Origin: Bradyrhizobium cosmicum
GTDB lineage: Bacteria; Pseudomonadota; Alphaproteobacteria; Rhizobiales; Xanthobacteraceae
Reading direction: 5' to 3'
Length of the DNA: 64,000 bases
Assembly (NCBI RefSeq): GCF_007290395.2
Contig: NZ_CP041656.2
Coordinates: 5,828,001 to 5,892,000 of the forward strand
Both the position numbers and the translations under genes were made by a program. The notes under the pieces are model-generated. The model searched no databases and was not told where the DNA came from. It saw only the letters and a list, made by a program, of their open reading frames with translations. Shown in pieces: positions 9,936-17,810 of this stretch. Within the stretch, counting starts at the first letter, position 1; each line of letters starts with the position of its first letter.

Positions 9936-9980
9936 TTGACTTTTTGACTGTCGGTCGGTATTTACCGACCATTGGTCGGT
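9936..9980 (+). promoter_or_regulatory. promoter with double palindromic TetR-type operator
   Basis: TTGACT (9936-9941) and TATTTA (9959-9964), 17 bases apart, form a sigma70-like promoter for the SnoaL-like gene. GGTCGGTA-TT-TACCGACC (9953-9970) is a perfect palindrome over the -10 box. ACCGACC-ATT-GGTCGGT (9964-9980) is a second perfect palindrome sharing its half-site. Binding there would block both divergent genes. TetR repressors commonly bind such repeats in their own divergent promoters. Confidence 0.75.
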
Positions 9981-9999
9981 TTTAATCGTGGGGTGTGCC

Positions 10000-10365
10000 A
10001 TGCCGAGCCGTGAGATCGTCGAAGCGTTTGCGCAGCGGCTGGAGGCGGGCGACTTCGTCGGAGCGATCCTCGACTACTACACCCCTGATGCCGCAACCTA
10101 TGAGAACCTCGCCGCCCCGGTGGTCGGGCGGGACAAGCTCGCGGATAAGGAGCGCGGCGTGCTGGCGGCGTTCGAGGAGGTCACTGCCGTGCGCCTCGGC
10201 CCGAGCCTGATCGAGGGCGACATTGTCGCCAGCCGCTGGAAATTTTCCTTCACCAACACCGAGGGCGTGACGCGAACGCTGGAGGAGATCGCGTGGCAGA
10301 CCTGGCGAGGCAATGAGATCGTCGAGGAGCGGTTCTTCTACGATCCGAAGCAACTCGGACGCTGA
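10000..10365 (+). CDS. NTF2/SnoaL-like fold protein
   Basis: A 121-aa protein of the SnoaL/NTF2-like superfamily, whose members include small enzymes and ligand-binding proteins. The N-terminal helix MPSREIVEAFAQRLEAGDFVGAILDYYTPDAATYEN is typical of the fold. The later strands FSFTNTEGVTRTLEEIAWQTWRGNEIVEERFFYDP complete the cone-shaped barrel. The ATG was preferred over a GTG four codons earlier. It is probably repressed by the divergent TetR protein. Partial copies of its 3' end occur twice downstream in the window. Confidence 0.8.
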   Translation: MPSREIVEAFAQRLEAGDFVGAILDYYTPDAATYENLAAPVVGRDKLADKERGVLAAFEEVTAVRLGPSLIEGDIVASRWKFSFTNTEGVTRTLEEIAWQTWRGNEIVEERFFYDPKQLGR

Positions 10366-11321
10366 GCAGGATTGCGCTTATCGATACAGCATGACCACGG
10401 CCATGCCGACGAGCGGCGCAAGAACTGAACGGCCTGCCACCGGGAGCCGTCGATCGACCAGCGTCCGTAGACGATGGTGCCGCCATGCCGGGTTGACGAC
10501 CCGGGTCGATCGCGGAATGCCTTCCAGCGTATCTCGGCAGGCCCGAGAAAATCCTCGGGCTTGACCGTCATGTCGGCGCTATTCAGCACCACCTGCATCA
10601 TCTCGCCCTTCGGCCGGAACATCGCTTCGGCCCCGGGCGGCGCGAAGAAGCTGCGCTTCGGTGCGACGTGCCGCTCATAGAACTCCTGGCCGACCGTGAC
10701 GGCCGCAGAATACGGACTGACAAACGGCACCCCCGAAATGCTGGGGACCTCCAGGTGGCCCACCCCCCGCACCTCATGCCAGGGAATGAAGAGACGCCTC
10801 AGCCAGGGCCTGTGAAATTGGATGCCCGCGGACGACAAGGAGACGATTGCTCGATCCGCATAGAAGTGCCGATAAGACGAAAACGCGATCCATCCCAAGC
10901 CCAAGTAGAGCGACATCCAGCCGAAAACATTCGGCGATGGGTTCACGAGATGGCTCCAATAGAGACCGTGTATGGTGCCGACATAGCTGGAGCGGCCGTT
11001 CGACCCGCCGGCCATCAGGCTGATGGCGCCGATGACGCCGGAGACGATGACCATAACGAGGGCACCGATCAACAAGTCCAGAAGCAATGGCAGGCCGGAC
11101 CGTCCGATCAGGGTCGTCAGTGCATAGCCTGCGAACGCCAGCCCCAGGAGAGCCAGATAGACGGCCGCCAAAGCCGCTCCATTCTGGCCGCGGTTCTCGG
11201 CGTGAAGTACGATTGCAACGCCCGCGACGCAGGCCCACATGGCCCAGGGAACCCGGTCCATCCGCCATTTGTCCATCGTGTATTCGACCGTTGCCGACAC
11301 GTCGGCAGAAGGCTCGCTCAT
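10338..11321 (-). CDS. multi-pass membrane protein of unknown function
   Basis: Unrecognised 327-aa protein starting MSEPSADVSATVEYTMDKW. Four hydrophobic segments lie in the first half (about 25-43, 50-71, 75-106 and 131-150). A soluble C-terminal half follows, with a PH-like or YcxB-like look (AGIQFHRPWLRRLFIPWHEVRGV). The start ATG has GAGGG about five bases upstream; in-frame ATGs at 11348 and 11438 are alternatives. The last ten codons overlap the 3' end of the convergent SnoaL-like gene. The cysteine- and tryptophan-rich tail is not conserved-looking, so the true C-terminus may have been altered by a frameshift. Confidence 0.6.
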   Translation of the reverse strand: MSEPSADVSATVEYTMDKWRMDRVPWAMWACVAGVAIVLHAENRGQNGAALAAVYLALLGLAFAGYALTTLIGRSGLPLLLDLLIGALVMVIVSGVIGAISLMAGGSNGRSSYVGTIHGLYWSHLVNPSPNVFGWMSLYLGLGWIAFSSYRHFYADRAIVSLSSAGIQFHRPWLRRLFIPWHEVRGVGHLEVPSISGVPFVSPYSAAVTVGQEFYERHVAPKRSFFAPPGAEAMFRPKGEMMQVVLNSADMTVKPEDFLGPAEIRWKAFRDRPGSSTRHGGTIVYGRWSIDGSRWQAVQFLRRSSAWPWSCCIDKRNPAQRPSCFGS

Positions 11322-11469
11322 GAACAGGCCCTCGGATTTCGAATCCATCCAGTACCGACGCGGCGCACGGTGGACTGCTCGGCCGACGAAACGTATCACG
11401 CGATCGAGGGGGCGTTCGATCCGAACGGGGTGCGGCAAAAAGCCGATCGGCGGCGTTCTAGTCGCGACG

Positions 11470-11592
11470 TGCGGAGCTTCAGCTTCACCAATGCCGAAGA
11501 GGTCATCCGAAAGCTGGACCTCACAGACCCGGCGTGCCGATCGGCTAGTTGAGGAGCGATTAAATTACGATCCTAAGCAGCTTGGCCGGTGA
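11470..11592 (+). pseudogene. relic of a SnoaL-like gene (3' part, frameshifted)
   Basis: Translation gives RSFSFTNAEEVIRKLD in one frame and VEERLNYDPKQLGR followed by a stop in another. Both match the C-terminal end of the intact SnoaL-like protein 1.2 kb upstream (FSFTNTEGVTRTLE and VEERFFYDPKQLGR). The frames are separated by a small deletion, so this is a dead partial copy. The conserved N-terminal helix is absent. Confidence 0.72.
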
Positions 11593-11672
11593 CGGGGCGT
11601 TAAATCTATAAGTTATTGAGCAGCAGCTGCACCGGTTCGTCGATCTTGCCGAGCGCCGTTAGGGGATCGATT

Positions 11673-12155
11673 CTAGGCCGGCTCTCCCGGCGCGATCATT
11701 GAGTCTGCGAGCTTGCGCATCAGACGCACCAGATCCTCGATATCCTGATCGTCCCAGCTTGCAAACATCCCTCCGACGATCCGTTCGCGTGCCCTGTCGA
11801 CCGCGTCTGTCATGGCTTTGCCATTGGGGGTGATGGTGGCTTCGCTGACGCGGCGATCCGCTTCGCTGGCGTGGCGCCTGACCAAACCGAGATTTTCCAG
11901 TTTCGCGACCTGCCGGCTGACCGTCGTGTAATCGCGCCCGATGCGATCGGCGAGGTCGACGACTCCGATCGGACCACGCCGCTCGATGCCGACCAGCAGC
12001 GGAAACAGCGCGCGATCGAGCGATATGCCCGCCTCGCGGATCATCATCTCGTCGCCCTGGCGGCGGTTCATGACGCTGATGATGTCGATCAGCGATTCGT
12101 GAAGCGAGCGCACCTGCTTTTTAATATGTGTATTTTGCACCCTTCTTGACATCAC
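11673..12155 (-). CDS. MarR family transcriptional regulator
   Basis: Winged-helix repressor of 160 aa. The DNA-binding core has GPIGVVDLADRIGRDYTTVSRQVAKLENLGLVRR followed by the wing with conserved D and R (SEADRRVSEATITPNGKAM). Flanking helices should form the dimer interface. It diverges from a flavin monooxygenase gene; an inverted repeat in the gap is the likely operator. MarR members of this kind are often released by a phenolic substrate of the adjacent enzyme. Confidence 0.9.
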   Translation of the reverse strand: MMSRRVQNTHIKKQVRSLHESLIDIISVMNRRQGDEMMIREAGISLDRALFPLLVGIERRGPIGVVDLADRIGRDYTTVSRQVAKLENLGLVRRHASEADRRVSEATITPNGKAMTDAVDRARERIVGGMFASWDDQDIEDLVRLMRKLADSMIAPGEPA

Positions 12156-12171
12156 GGCAGACCTCCCCTTA

Positions 12172-12190
12172 ATGTGTGCATATTACACAT
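12172..12190. promoter_or_regulatory. probable MarR operator
   Basis: ATGTGT-N7-ACACAT lies 13 bases before the monooxygenase ATG. A related half-site pair, ATGTGTATTTTGCAC, lies at 12126-12140 over the first codons of the regulator gene. Position between the divergent genes supports shared control of both. Confidence 0.6.
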
Positions 12191-12202
12191 ATTGAGGGTC
12201 CC

Positions 12203-13696
12203 ATGACAAAGCAATTCACGGCCGATGTTCTGATCTGCGGAGCAGGCGCGGCCGGCCTCACACTCGCCATCGATCTCGCGCGGCGAGGCGTCTCTTTTCG
12301 GTTGATCGAGAAGATGGACGGTCCGTTCCACGGGTCTCGCGGCAAGGGGATCCAGCCGCGAACTCAGGAGATTTTCGAGGATCTCGGCATGATCGACCGC
12401 GTCGTCGCGGCCGGCGGTCTCTACCCGCCGCAGCGCGAATACCGCGACGACGGCAGCTTCACCGAGTCCGCGGTCGCAGAGCAGATCGACCCGACACCCG
12501 CCGAGCCCTACCACATGGCGTTGATGATCCCGCAATTTCTGACCGAGGGCGTGATGCGCGAGCGCCTGCTCGAGCTCGGGCAGCGGGTGGAATTCGGCCG
12601 CGAGCTGGTCGGCCTGGAGCAGGATCAGGACGGCGTGACTGCGCGCCTTTCAGGCGAGACCGGCGAGGAGACAATACGGGTGCGTTACCTCGTCGGTGCC
12701 GATGGCGGCCGCAGCTTCGTGCGTCACGCCCTCGATATCGGCTTTCAAGGCAAGACCCTCGGTGTGCGCGCCGTGGTGGCCGATGTCGTTCTGACGGGGC
12801 TGGATCGCTCAGCGTGGCACCGCTTCAACGAGGGCGCGATGGACCGCCAGATTTCGCTGTGTCCGCTGGCCGGAACCGAACTCTTTCAATTGCAGGCGCC
12901 GGTCCCGCTCGAAGGCGAGGTCGACCTGTCGGCCGAAGGGCTTTCGGCGATGATCGCGGAACGCACCGGACGCGACGATATCCGCATTCATGCCGTGCAT
13001 TGGGTTTCGGCCTATCAGATGAACGCGCGCCTCGCCGATCGCTACAGGGACGGCCGCGCGTTCCTGATCGGCGATGCCGCTCACATCCATCCCCCGACCG
13101 GTGGACAGGGTCTCAACACCAGCGTGCAGGATGCCTACAATCTTGGCTGGAAGCTCGCGGCGGTTATCGGTGGGGCCTCGGCAGGTCGGCTCGACAGCTA
13201 TGAACAAGAACGACGTCCCGTCGCTGCAAGCATGCTCGGCCTTGCCACAAAATTGCTGGATGCCGCCAAGCGCGGCGACATGAAGCGCGGCCGCGAGGTG
13301 CAGCAACTCGACATCGGCTATCCCGGCTCGGTGCTGGCGCTGGAAAATCCGGGACGGCTGGACGGTCTCGTCGCGGGAGACCGTGCCCCGGATGCGCCGC
13401 TGCGCGGGGCCGCCGGACAAGCCACGCGGCTGTTCGAACTGCTCAGGGGGCCGCATTGGACACTGCTTGGCTATCGGGTGAAGCGCGGAGCCATGCCGGC
13501 ACGCACCGGACTGCACGTCCACTGCATCGGCCCCGATGATGAGCTCATCGACGAAAGCGAGCACTTCCGCAGCGCCTACACGGTGTCCCCTGGAGATTGG
13601 GTGCTGGTGCGCCCAGACGGCTACATTAGCGCCTTCTTAGGTTCGCAAAGGACCGGTGAGCTCGCCCGCTTCCTGGACGAACAGGGCGTGGTTTGA
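12203..13696 (+). CDS. FAD-dependent monooxygenase (phenol/aromatic hydroxylase type)
   Basis: Class A flavoprotein hydroxylase of the PHBH/PheA-TfdB superfamily, 497 aa. It has the FAD-binding GAGAAGLTLAIDLARRG (residues 12-28), the DG motif region YLVGADGGRSFVR near 165-177, and GDAAHIHPPTGGQGLNTSVQDAYNLGWKLA near 290-320. A C-terminal thioredoxin-like domain typical of two-domain phenol hydroxylases follows from about 390. It should hydroxylate an aromatic or polyketide substrate with NAD(P)H and O2. The start follows GAGGG. Regulation by the divergent MarR protein is likely; the substrate is unknown. Confidence 0.9.
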   Translation: MTKQFTADVLICGAGAAGLTLAIDLARRGVSFRLIEKMDGPFHGSRGKGIQPRTQEIFEDLGMIDRVVAAGGLYPPQREYRDDGSFTESAVAEQIDPTPAEPYHMALMIPQFLTEGVMRERLLELGQRVEFGRELVGLEQDQDGVTARLSGETGEETIRVRYLVGADGGRSFVRHALDIGFQGKTLGVRAVVADVVLTGLDRSAWHRFNEGAMDRQISLCPLAGTELFQLQAPVPLEGEVDLSAEGLSAMIAERTGRDDIRIHAVHWVSAYQMNARLADRYRDGRAFLIGDAAHIHPPTGGQGLNTSVQDAYNLGWKLAAVIGGASAGRLDSYEQERRPVAASMLGLATKLLDAAKRGDMKRGREVQQLDIGYPGSVLALENPGRLDGLVAGDRAPDAPLRGAAGQATRLFELLRGPHWTLLGYRVKRGAMPARTGLHVHCIGPDDELIDESEHFRSAYTVSPGDWVLVRPDGYISAFLGSQRTGELARFLDEQGVV

Positions 13697-13697
13697 C

Positions 13698-13736
13698 GAA
13701 TCGCTCGATTGCGATCCGAGGCAAATGCGGCGCTGA
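13698..13736 (+). pseudogene. short relic of a SnoaL-like 3' end
   Basis: Immediately after the monooxygenase stop, 13 codons read ESLDCDPRQMRR and a stop. They resemble the SnoaL-like C-terminus ERFFYDPKQLGR at the same distance from the stop. The match is short, so chance cannot be excluded, but the same tail also follows the membrane-protein gene at 11470-11592. Confidence 0.4.
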
Positions 13737-13829
13737 ACGCGCGCCCCCCGAGCACAGGTGTCATCGCCTGGCTCAAGCCGGAGCAGAACAACGGAGACGG
13801 TTACAGCCGTAACGCCGGGCGCCGCATTT

Positions 13830-13850
13830 GTATCGATTTGTTATCGATAC
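13830..13850. promoter_or_regulatory. perfect palindrome upstream of the GGDEF-EAL gene
   Basis: GTATCGAT-TTGTT-ATCGATAC is a perfect inverted repeat with 8-bp arms, 68 bases before the first possible start codon of the GGDEF-EAL gene. It has the form of a dimeric regulator site. No regulator gene adjoins it. Confidence 0.5.
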
Positions 13851-13917
13851 TCCGTGACCAACACGCAGAAGTGGTCGCGGCCAGCGTGGCAAACAGGGAT
13901 AATTCATAGTTCGTCAA

Positions 13918-15942
13918 ATGTTTGCGGCGAATTCTCCGGATCGAGCCGGACACACGGCCCATGTTGCTGCAGGCTCTGGAATGCGGACTCAACTGACCAG
14001 CTATTTCGCGCGGCTATTCGCCGGCGATCTGTCGGCCTTTGGCGGTCCTGCAACCGACGAAGCCGTCGCCGGCCATATCCGCGCCGAACAGATGTCGCTG
14101 GTGCTCGGCTATTCGGTCGGCATCATGCTCGCCAATGCCTGCAACGCGGCCGTGCTTGCCATCGCGCTGTGGCATTCACCGGACTGGGCACTCGCGCTGG
14201 CCTGGTCCGTGATCGTGGCCGGCGCCGCGATCGCGTTCGGTCTGCAGTCCCACGCCTCGCGCCGCATCACCAAGCCGCAATTCGTCTCGCGCCGGGCGAT
14301 GCAAAGGCTGGTGCGCAACGCCTTCGTCCTCGGTTCTGCCTGGGGCATCGTTCCGGTCGCCTTCTTTGCGAATGCCGCCACCGGCGGCCAGCTCGTCATC
14401 ACCTGTCTCTGCTCGGGCATGCTGGCCGGCGGCGCGCTCGCCTTCGCGACGATCCCGATCGCGGCGATCGCCTTTACGACGCCGATCTTCATCGGCATCG
14501 CGATCTGCCTCAGCCGGGACGGCGACCCCGCCTATGTTCTGATGGCCATCCTCGTGGTGGTCTACGGGTCGGTGCTGCTGCGCGCGGTGTTCGTCAATTC
14601 CATCGGGTTTGCGCGGCGCGTGATCCGGCAGGTCGAGGCCGAGCGCACGGTGCGGCAGGATCCGCTGACGCTCCTGCCCAACCGCTTCGCCTTCAACGAG
14701 ACGCTCGATGCCGCGCTGAAGCGTCTCAGCCTGTCCGGCGAGGAATTCGCGGTGCTGCTGCTCGACCTCGATCGCTTCAAGGAGGTCAACGACAAGTTCG
14801 GCCATCCGGCCGGCGATGAATTCCTGGTCCAGGTTGCAAGCCGCCTGCAACGCTGCACGCGCGCAGCCGAACACGTCGCGCGCATCGGCGGCGACGAGTT
14901 CGCGCTGGTGATGGCCAATCTGGCGCGGCCCGAAGACGCCCTCGATATCGCCGAGCGGTTCGTCAGCGCCTTCACCGAACCGTTCATGATCCAGGGCTGC
15001 GAGATCCCGGGGGCGACGAGCGTCGGCATCGTGCTGGCGCCGCGCGACGGCGACACGCAACTCGATATCATGAAGAACGCGGACACCGCGCTCTATCGCG
15101 CCAAGAAGGCCGGACCAGGAACGGTGTGCTTCTTCGAGCAAGCCGACGACAAGGCCTCGCGCGACCGCAAGGCGCTGCAAGCGGATCTCGAAGGCGCCAT
15201 CGCGCGCGACGAGCTGTTCCTGGTGTTCCAGCCTTTCCTCGATCTCGACGGCAACCGCATCACCGGCTTCGAGGCGCTGCTGCGCTGGCAGCATCCGCAG
15301 CGCGGATTGATTCCGCCGAGCGAATTCATCGGGATCGCGGAAGAAACCGGATTGATCCACGAGATCGGCGAATGGGTGATCCGGCGCGCCTGCATGACGC
15401 TGGCCGACTGGCCGGAAGACATCAGGGTCGCCGTGAACTTCTCCGCAGCGCAGTTTCACAACGCCGGCATTCTGCAGACCATCGTGCAGGCGCTTGCGGA
15501 CGCGAGGGTTGAACCTCACCGGCTCGAGATCGAGATCACGGAATCGATGCTGTTGTCGAAATACGGCTCGGCCGCGTCGATCCTCAACGCGCTGCTGCAA
15601 CTCGGCGCAACGGTGGCGCTCGACGATTTCGGCACCGGGTTTTCGTCACTGACCTATTTGCGCAAGCTGCCGTTCAGCCGCATCAAGATCGACCAGTCCT
15701 TCATCCGCGACATGCTGGTGCAGCCCGACTGTGCGGCCATCGTGAAGTCGGTGATTTCGCTGGCCCGCGACTTGCGCATCGGCGTGGTCGCGGAGGGTGT
15801 CGAGACCGCGGACCAGCTCGAATATCTGCGCCAGTTCAATTGCGACGAAGTGCAGGGCTATCTGATCAGCCGGCCGGTGCCGGCCGATGGCGTGCTGGCG
15901 CTGCTGGATACGAAGCAGGTTCGGGCGACGTTTGCGGCGTAG
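13918..15942 (+). CDS. membrane GGDEF-EAL protein (cyclic di-GMP turnover)
   Basis: Bifunctional-looking c-di-GMP protein of 674 aa. About five transmembrane helices lie between residues 60 and 235 and form an input module without a large periplasmic loop. The GGDEF domain (about 245-405) has an intact GGDEF near residue 324; the inhibitory site reads RAAE instead of RxxD, so product feedback is probably lost. The EAL domain (about 420-665) has intact FEALLRW, the DDFGTGFSSL loop, KIDQSFI and EGVE, so phosphodiesterase activity is expected. An internal ATG at 13981 is an alternative start; neither has a strong ribosome site. Confidence 0.88.
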   Translation: MFAANSPDRAGHTAHVAAGSGMRTQLTSYFARLFAGDLSAFGGPATDEAVAGHIRAEQMSLVLGYSVGIMLANACNAAVLAIALWHSPDWALALAWSVIVAGAAIAFGLQSHASRRITKPQFVSRRAMQRLVRNAFVLGSAWGIVPVAFFANAATGGQLVITCLCSGMLAGGALAFATIPIAAIAFTTPIFIGIAICLSRDGDPAYVLMAILVVVYGSVLLRAVFVNSIGFARRVIRQVEAERTVRQDPLTLLPNRFAFNETLDAALKRLSLSGEEFAVLLLDLDRFKEVNDKFGHPAGDEFLVQVASRLQRCTRAAEHVARIGGDEFALVMANLARPEDALDIAERFVSAFTEPFMIQGCEIPGATSVGIVLAPRDGDTQLDIMKNADTALYRAKKAGPGTVCFFEQADDKASRDRKALQADLEGAIARDELFLVFQPFLDLDGNRITGFEALLRWQHPQRGLIPPSEFIGIAEETGLIHEIGEWVIRRACMTLADWPEDIRVAVNFSAAQFHNAGILQTIVQALADARVEPHRLEIEITESMLLSKYGSAASILNALLQLGATVALDDFGTGFSSLTYLRKLPFSRIKIDQSFIRDMLVQPDCAAIVKSVISLARDLRIGVVAEGVETADQLEYLRQFNCDEVQGYLISRPVPADGVLALLDTKQVRATFAA

Positions 15943-15961
15943 GCACCAAAGCTTCCGCAAG

Positions 15962-16047
15962 CGTCATGGCCGGGCTTGTCCCGGCCATCCACGCCTCAAC
16001 CACTGGCACAAAAAACGTGGATGCCCGGGACAAGCCCGGGCATGACG
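15962..16047. repeat. palindromic repeat of Rhizobiales type (MAGLVPAIH element)
   Basis: Two 32-base arms (15962-15993 and 16016-16047) are inverted copies differing at only a few paired positions. Each is itself a perfect hairpin: ATGGCCGGG-CTTGT-CCCGGCCAT and ATGCCCGGG-ACAAG-CCCGGGCAT. One frame reads MAGLVPAIH and then DARDKPGHDD, a phrase seen widely in automatic translations of Bradyrhizobium and Rhodopseudomonas repeats. It lies between convergent genes, where it may also serve as a terminator. Confidence 0.85.
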
Positions 16048-16069
16048 ACCTGTGCGCAGATGTCCCGCC

Positions 16070-17050
16070 TTAGACCGCATCCGCCCGGAGCAGCGTATCC
16101 ACCGTGATGGTGCCCCTTGCGCGGGATACACACGCGCAGATCTTCTGGTTGCTCTCTTTCTGGTGATCGCTGAAGAAGACGTCGCGATGGTCGATCTCGC
16201 CGTCGACGGCCACGACGTCGATGGCGCAGAGGCCGCATTCGCCGCGTTTGCAATCGTATATCACGTCGTGTCCGCTGGCGTTGAGCACATCCAGCATCGA
16301 GCGCTCTCGGGGGATTTCGAGTTCGACGTCGGAGTCCTTCAGGCGCACGCGAAACGTCTCGGTCGGGAGCGTGCCGCTGGAGCCGAAGGTCTCGTAGCGG
16401 AGATCGGGGAGCGGATGACCGGCACCGATCCAGGCATGGCGCGCGGCATCCAGCATCCGCATCGGGCCGCAGAACAGCGCCAGCACACCTCGCGGAAGCG
16501 AAGCAAACAGGGCGTCGAGATCGAGCCGGCTGCTTTCGTCGCTGGCATGGATTATCAGGCGGTCGCCGAGCATCGCTGCGAGGTCGTCGAGATAGGCGGC
16601 CTCGCCGCGCGAGCGCACCGCATAATGCAGCGTGACGTCGGCGCCGCGCCGCGCCAGCGCCTGCGCGGCGCCGAGGATCGGCGTGATGCCGATGCCGCCG
16701 GCGATCAGGCAGTAGCTTTCGCGCGTCCAATCGACCGCGAGCAGCGAGGCGGGCTGGGTGATGTCGAGCCGCGCGCCCGGCTGCAGAGACCACATGTAGC
16801 GCGAGCCGCCGCGGGAATCCTCGGCGCGGCGCACCGCAATCCTGAGGCCACGCGAGGTGGCTTCACCGACCAGCGAATAGGATCGCGTCTCCGGCAGGCC
16901 GTCGATGGTGACGGCGACATTGATGTGGCTGCCAACCGGATAGGCCGCGCCGTCGAACCGCTCCGGCAGGATCAGGAATTCGCGGATGCCGGGCGCGCGG
17001 TCGCGCGTCGAGAGAAGCGTGGCCGGAATCCAGGTTTCGATAAAGCGCAT
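16070..17050 (-). CDS. vanB: PDR/VanB family oxidoreductase (vanillate O-demethylase reductase)
   Basis: Reductase component that passes electrons from NAD(P)H through flavin and a 2Fe-2S centre to the partner oxygenase. The 326-aa protein has the flavin-binding domain (TRSYSLVGEA near 55), the nucleotide domain (LIAGGIGITPI near 115) and a C-terminal plant-type ferredoxin. In the ferredoxin, CKRGECGLC and a later cysteine (ICACVSRA) supply the ligands. It is the last gene of the vanA-gntR-vanB operon, ten bases after the regulator gene. Vanillate is inferred from the partner; another methoxylated aromatic is possible. Confidence 0.88.
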   Translation of the reverse strand: MRFIETWIPATLLSTRDRAPGIREFLILPERFDGAAYPVGSHINVAVTIDGLPETRSYSLVGEATSRGLRIAVRRAEDSRGGSRYMWSLQPGARLDITQPASLLAVDWTRESYCLIAGGIGITPILGAAQALARRGADVTLHYAVRSRGEAAYLDDLAAMLGDRLIIHASDESSRLDLDALFASLPRGVLALFCGPMRMLDAARHAWIGAGHPLPDLRYETFGSSGTLPTETFRVRLKDSDVELEIPRERSMLDVLNASGHDVIYDCKRGECGLCAIDVVAVDGEIDHRDVFFSDHQKESNQKICACVSRARGTITVDTLLRADAV

Positions 17051-17060
17051 GGTGACTGCC

Positions 17061-17807
17061 CTAGTCGGTTGCGGTCCTGATCAGCGCAAGCGCCGGCAGG
17101 AGGTCGAGATGGGTACGGTTGCGCAACGCCAGCCGCAAATTGCGGACGGCGAGCCGGGCGTGCTCACGCATCACGGCCTCGGCGCGCGCGCCTTCGCGGT
17201 TCTCGATCGCGTCGATCACGACGCGGTGGTGCTCCTGCCCGATGATCAGGATCTGCTGTGCCTCGGGCAGCGCCGACTGCGCCATCACGAAGCCGCTTGG
17301 GGATGCAAACGGCAGCGCCGAGGCGCGGTCGATCTGGCGGATCAAGGGCGGGCTGCGCGACAATTCGGTGAGCAGCGCGTGAAAGCGCGCGTTCAGCGTG
17401 ACATAGGAGGAGAAGGCATCGACCGAGATCGGCACCTGCCGCAGCAGCTCATCGATCGCCGCAAGACATTCCTTCAGCGGCTCGAGCTCGCGCGCGGAGA
17501 CGCCGCGCTCGGCGGCGAAGCGCGCGGCGAGGCCTTCCAGCGTGCCGCGCAGCTCGATGGAATCGGAGATGTCGCGCTCCGAAAACGCCTTCACCATGAA
17601 GCCGCCGGAGGGGATCGCCTCCAGCAGCCCTTCCTCCTCCAGCCGCACCAGCGCCATGCGCACCGGCGTGCGCGAGGCGCCGGTGGTCTCCACCGCCTGC
17701 AGCTCGGAGATGCGTTCGCCGGGACGCAGCGTGCCGGACAGGATCTGGTCGCGTAGCGCGAGCTGCGCCTTCACGGTCTGCGACACGGAGCGGTCGACCT
17801 CGGCCAT
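17061..17807 (-). CDS. GntR family transcriptional regulator (FCD domain, VanR-like)
   Basis: Regulator of 248 aa. The N-terminal winged helix contains LRDQILSGTLRPGERISELQ and SRTPVRMALVRLEEEGLLEAIPSGGFMVKAF. The FCD ligand domain has the typical metal-site residues spread over LNARFHALL and an EHHRVVIDAIENREGARAEAVMREH helix. It lies inside the operon, three bases after vanA and ten before vanB, so it is likely autoregulated. It probably binds the TGTATACA boxes upstream of vanA and is released by the aromatic substrate. Confidence 0.88.
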   Translation of the reverse strand: MAEVDRSVSQTVKAQLALRDQILSGTLRPGERISELQAVETTGASRTPVRMALVRLEEEGLLEAIPSGGFMVKAFSERDISDSIELRGTLEGLAARFAAERGVSARELEPLKECLAAIDELLRQVPISVDAFSSYVTLNARFHALLTELSRSPPLIRQIDRASALPFASPSGFVMAQSALPEAQQILIIGQEHHRVVIDAIENREGARAEAVMREHARLAVRNLRLALRNRTHLDLLPALALIRTATD

Positions 17808-17810
17808 GAT

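Noticed and set aside
9944..9949. Second TTGACT near the TetR operator
   Set aside because: Spacing to the TATTTA box would be only 9 bases; the copy at 9936 gives the standard 17.
14176..15600. Minus-strand open frame of 474 codons
   Set aside because: Lies wholly antisense to the GGDEF-EAL gene and has the low-complexity composition of a shadow frame.
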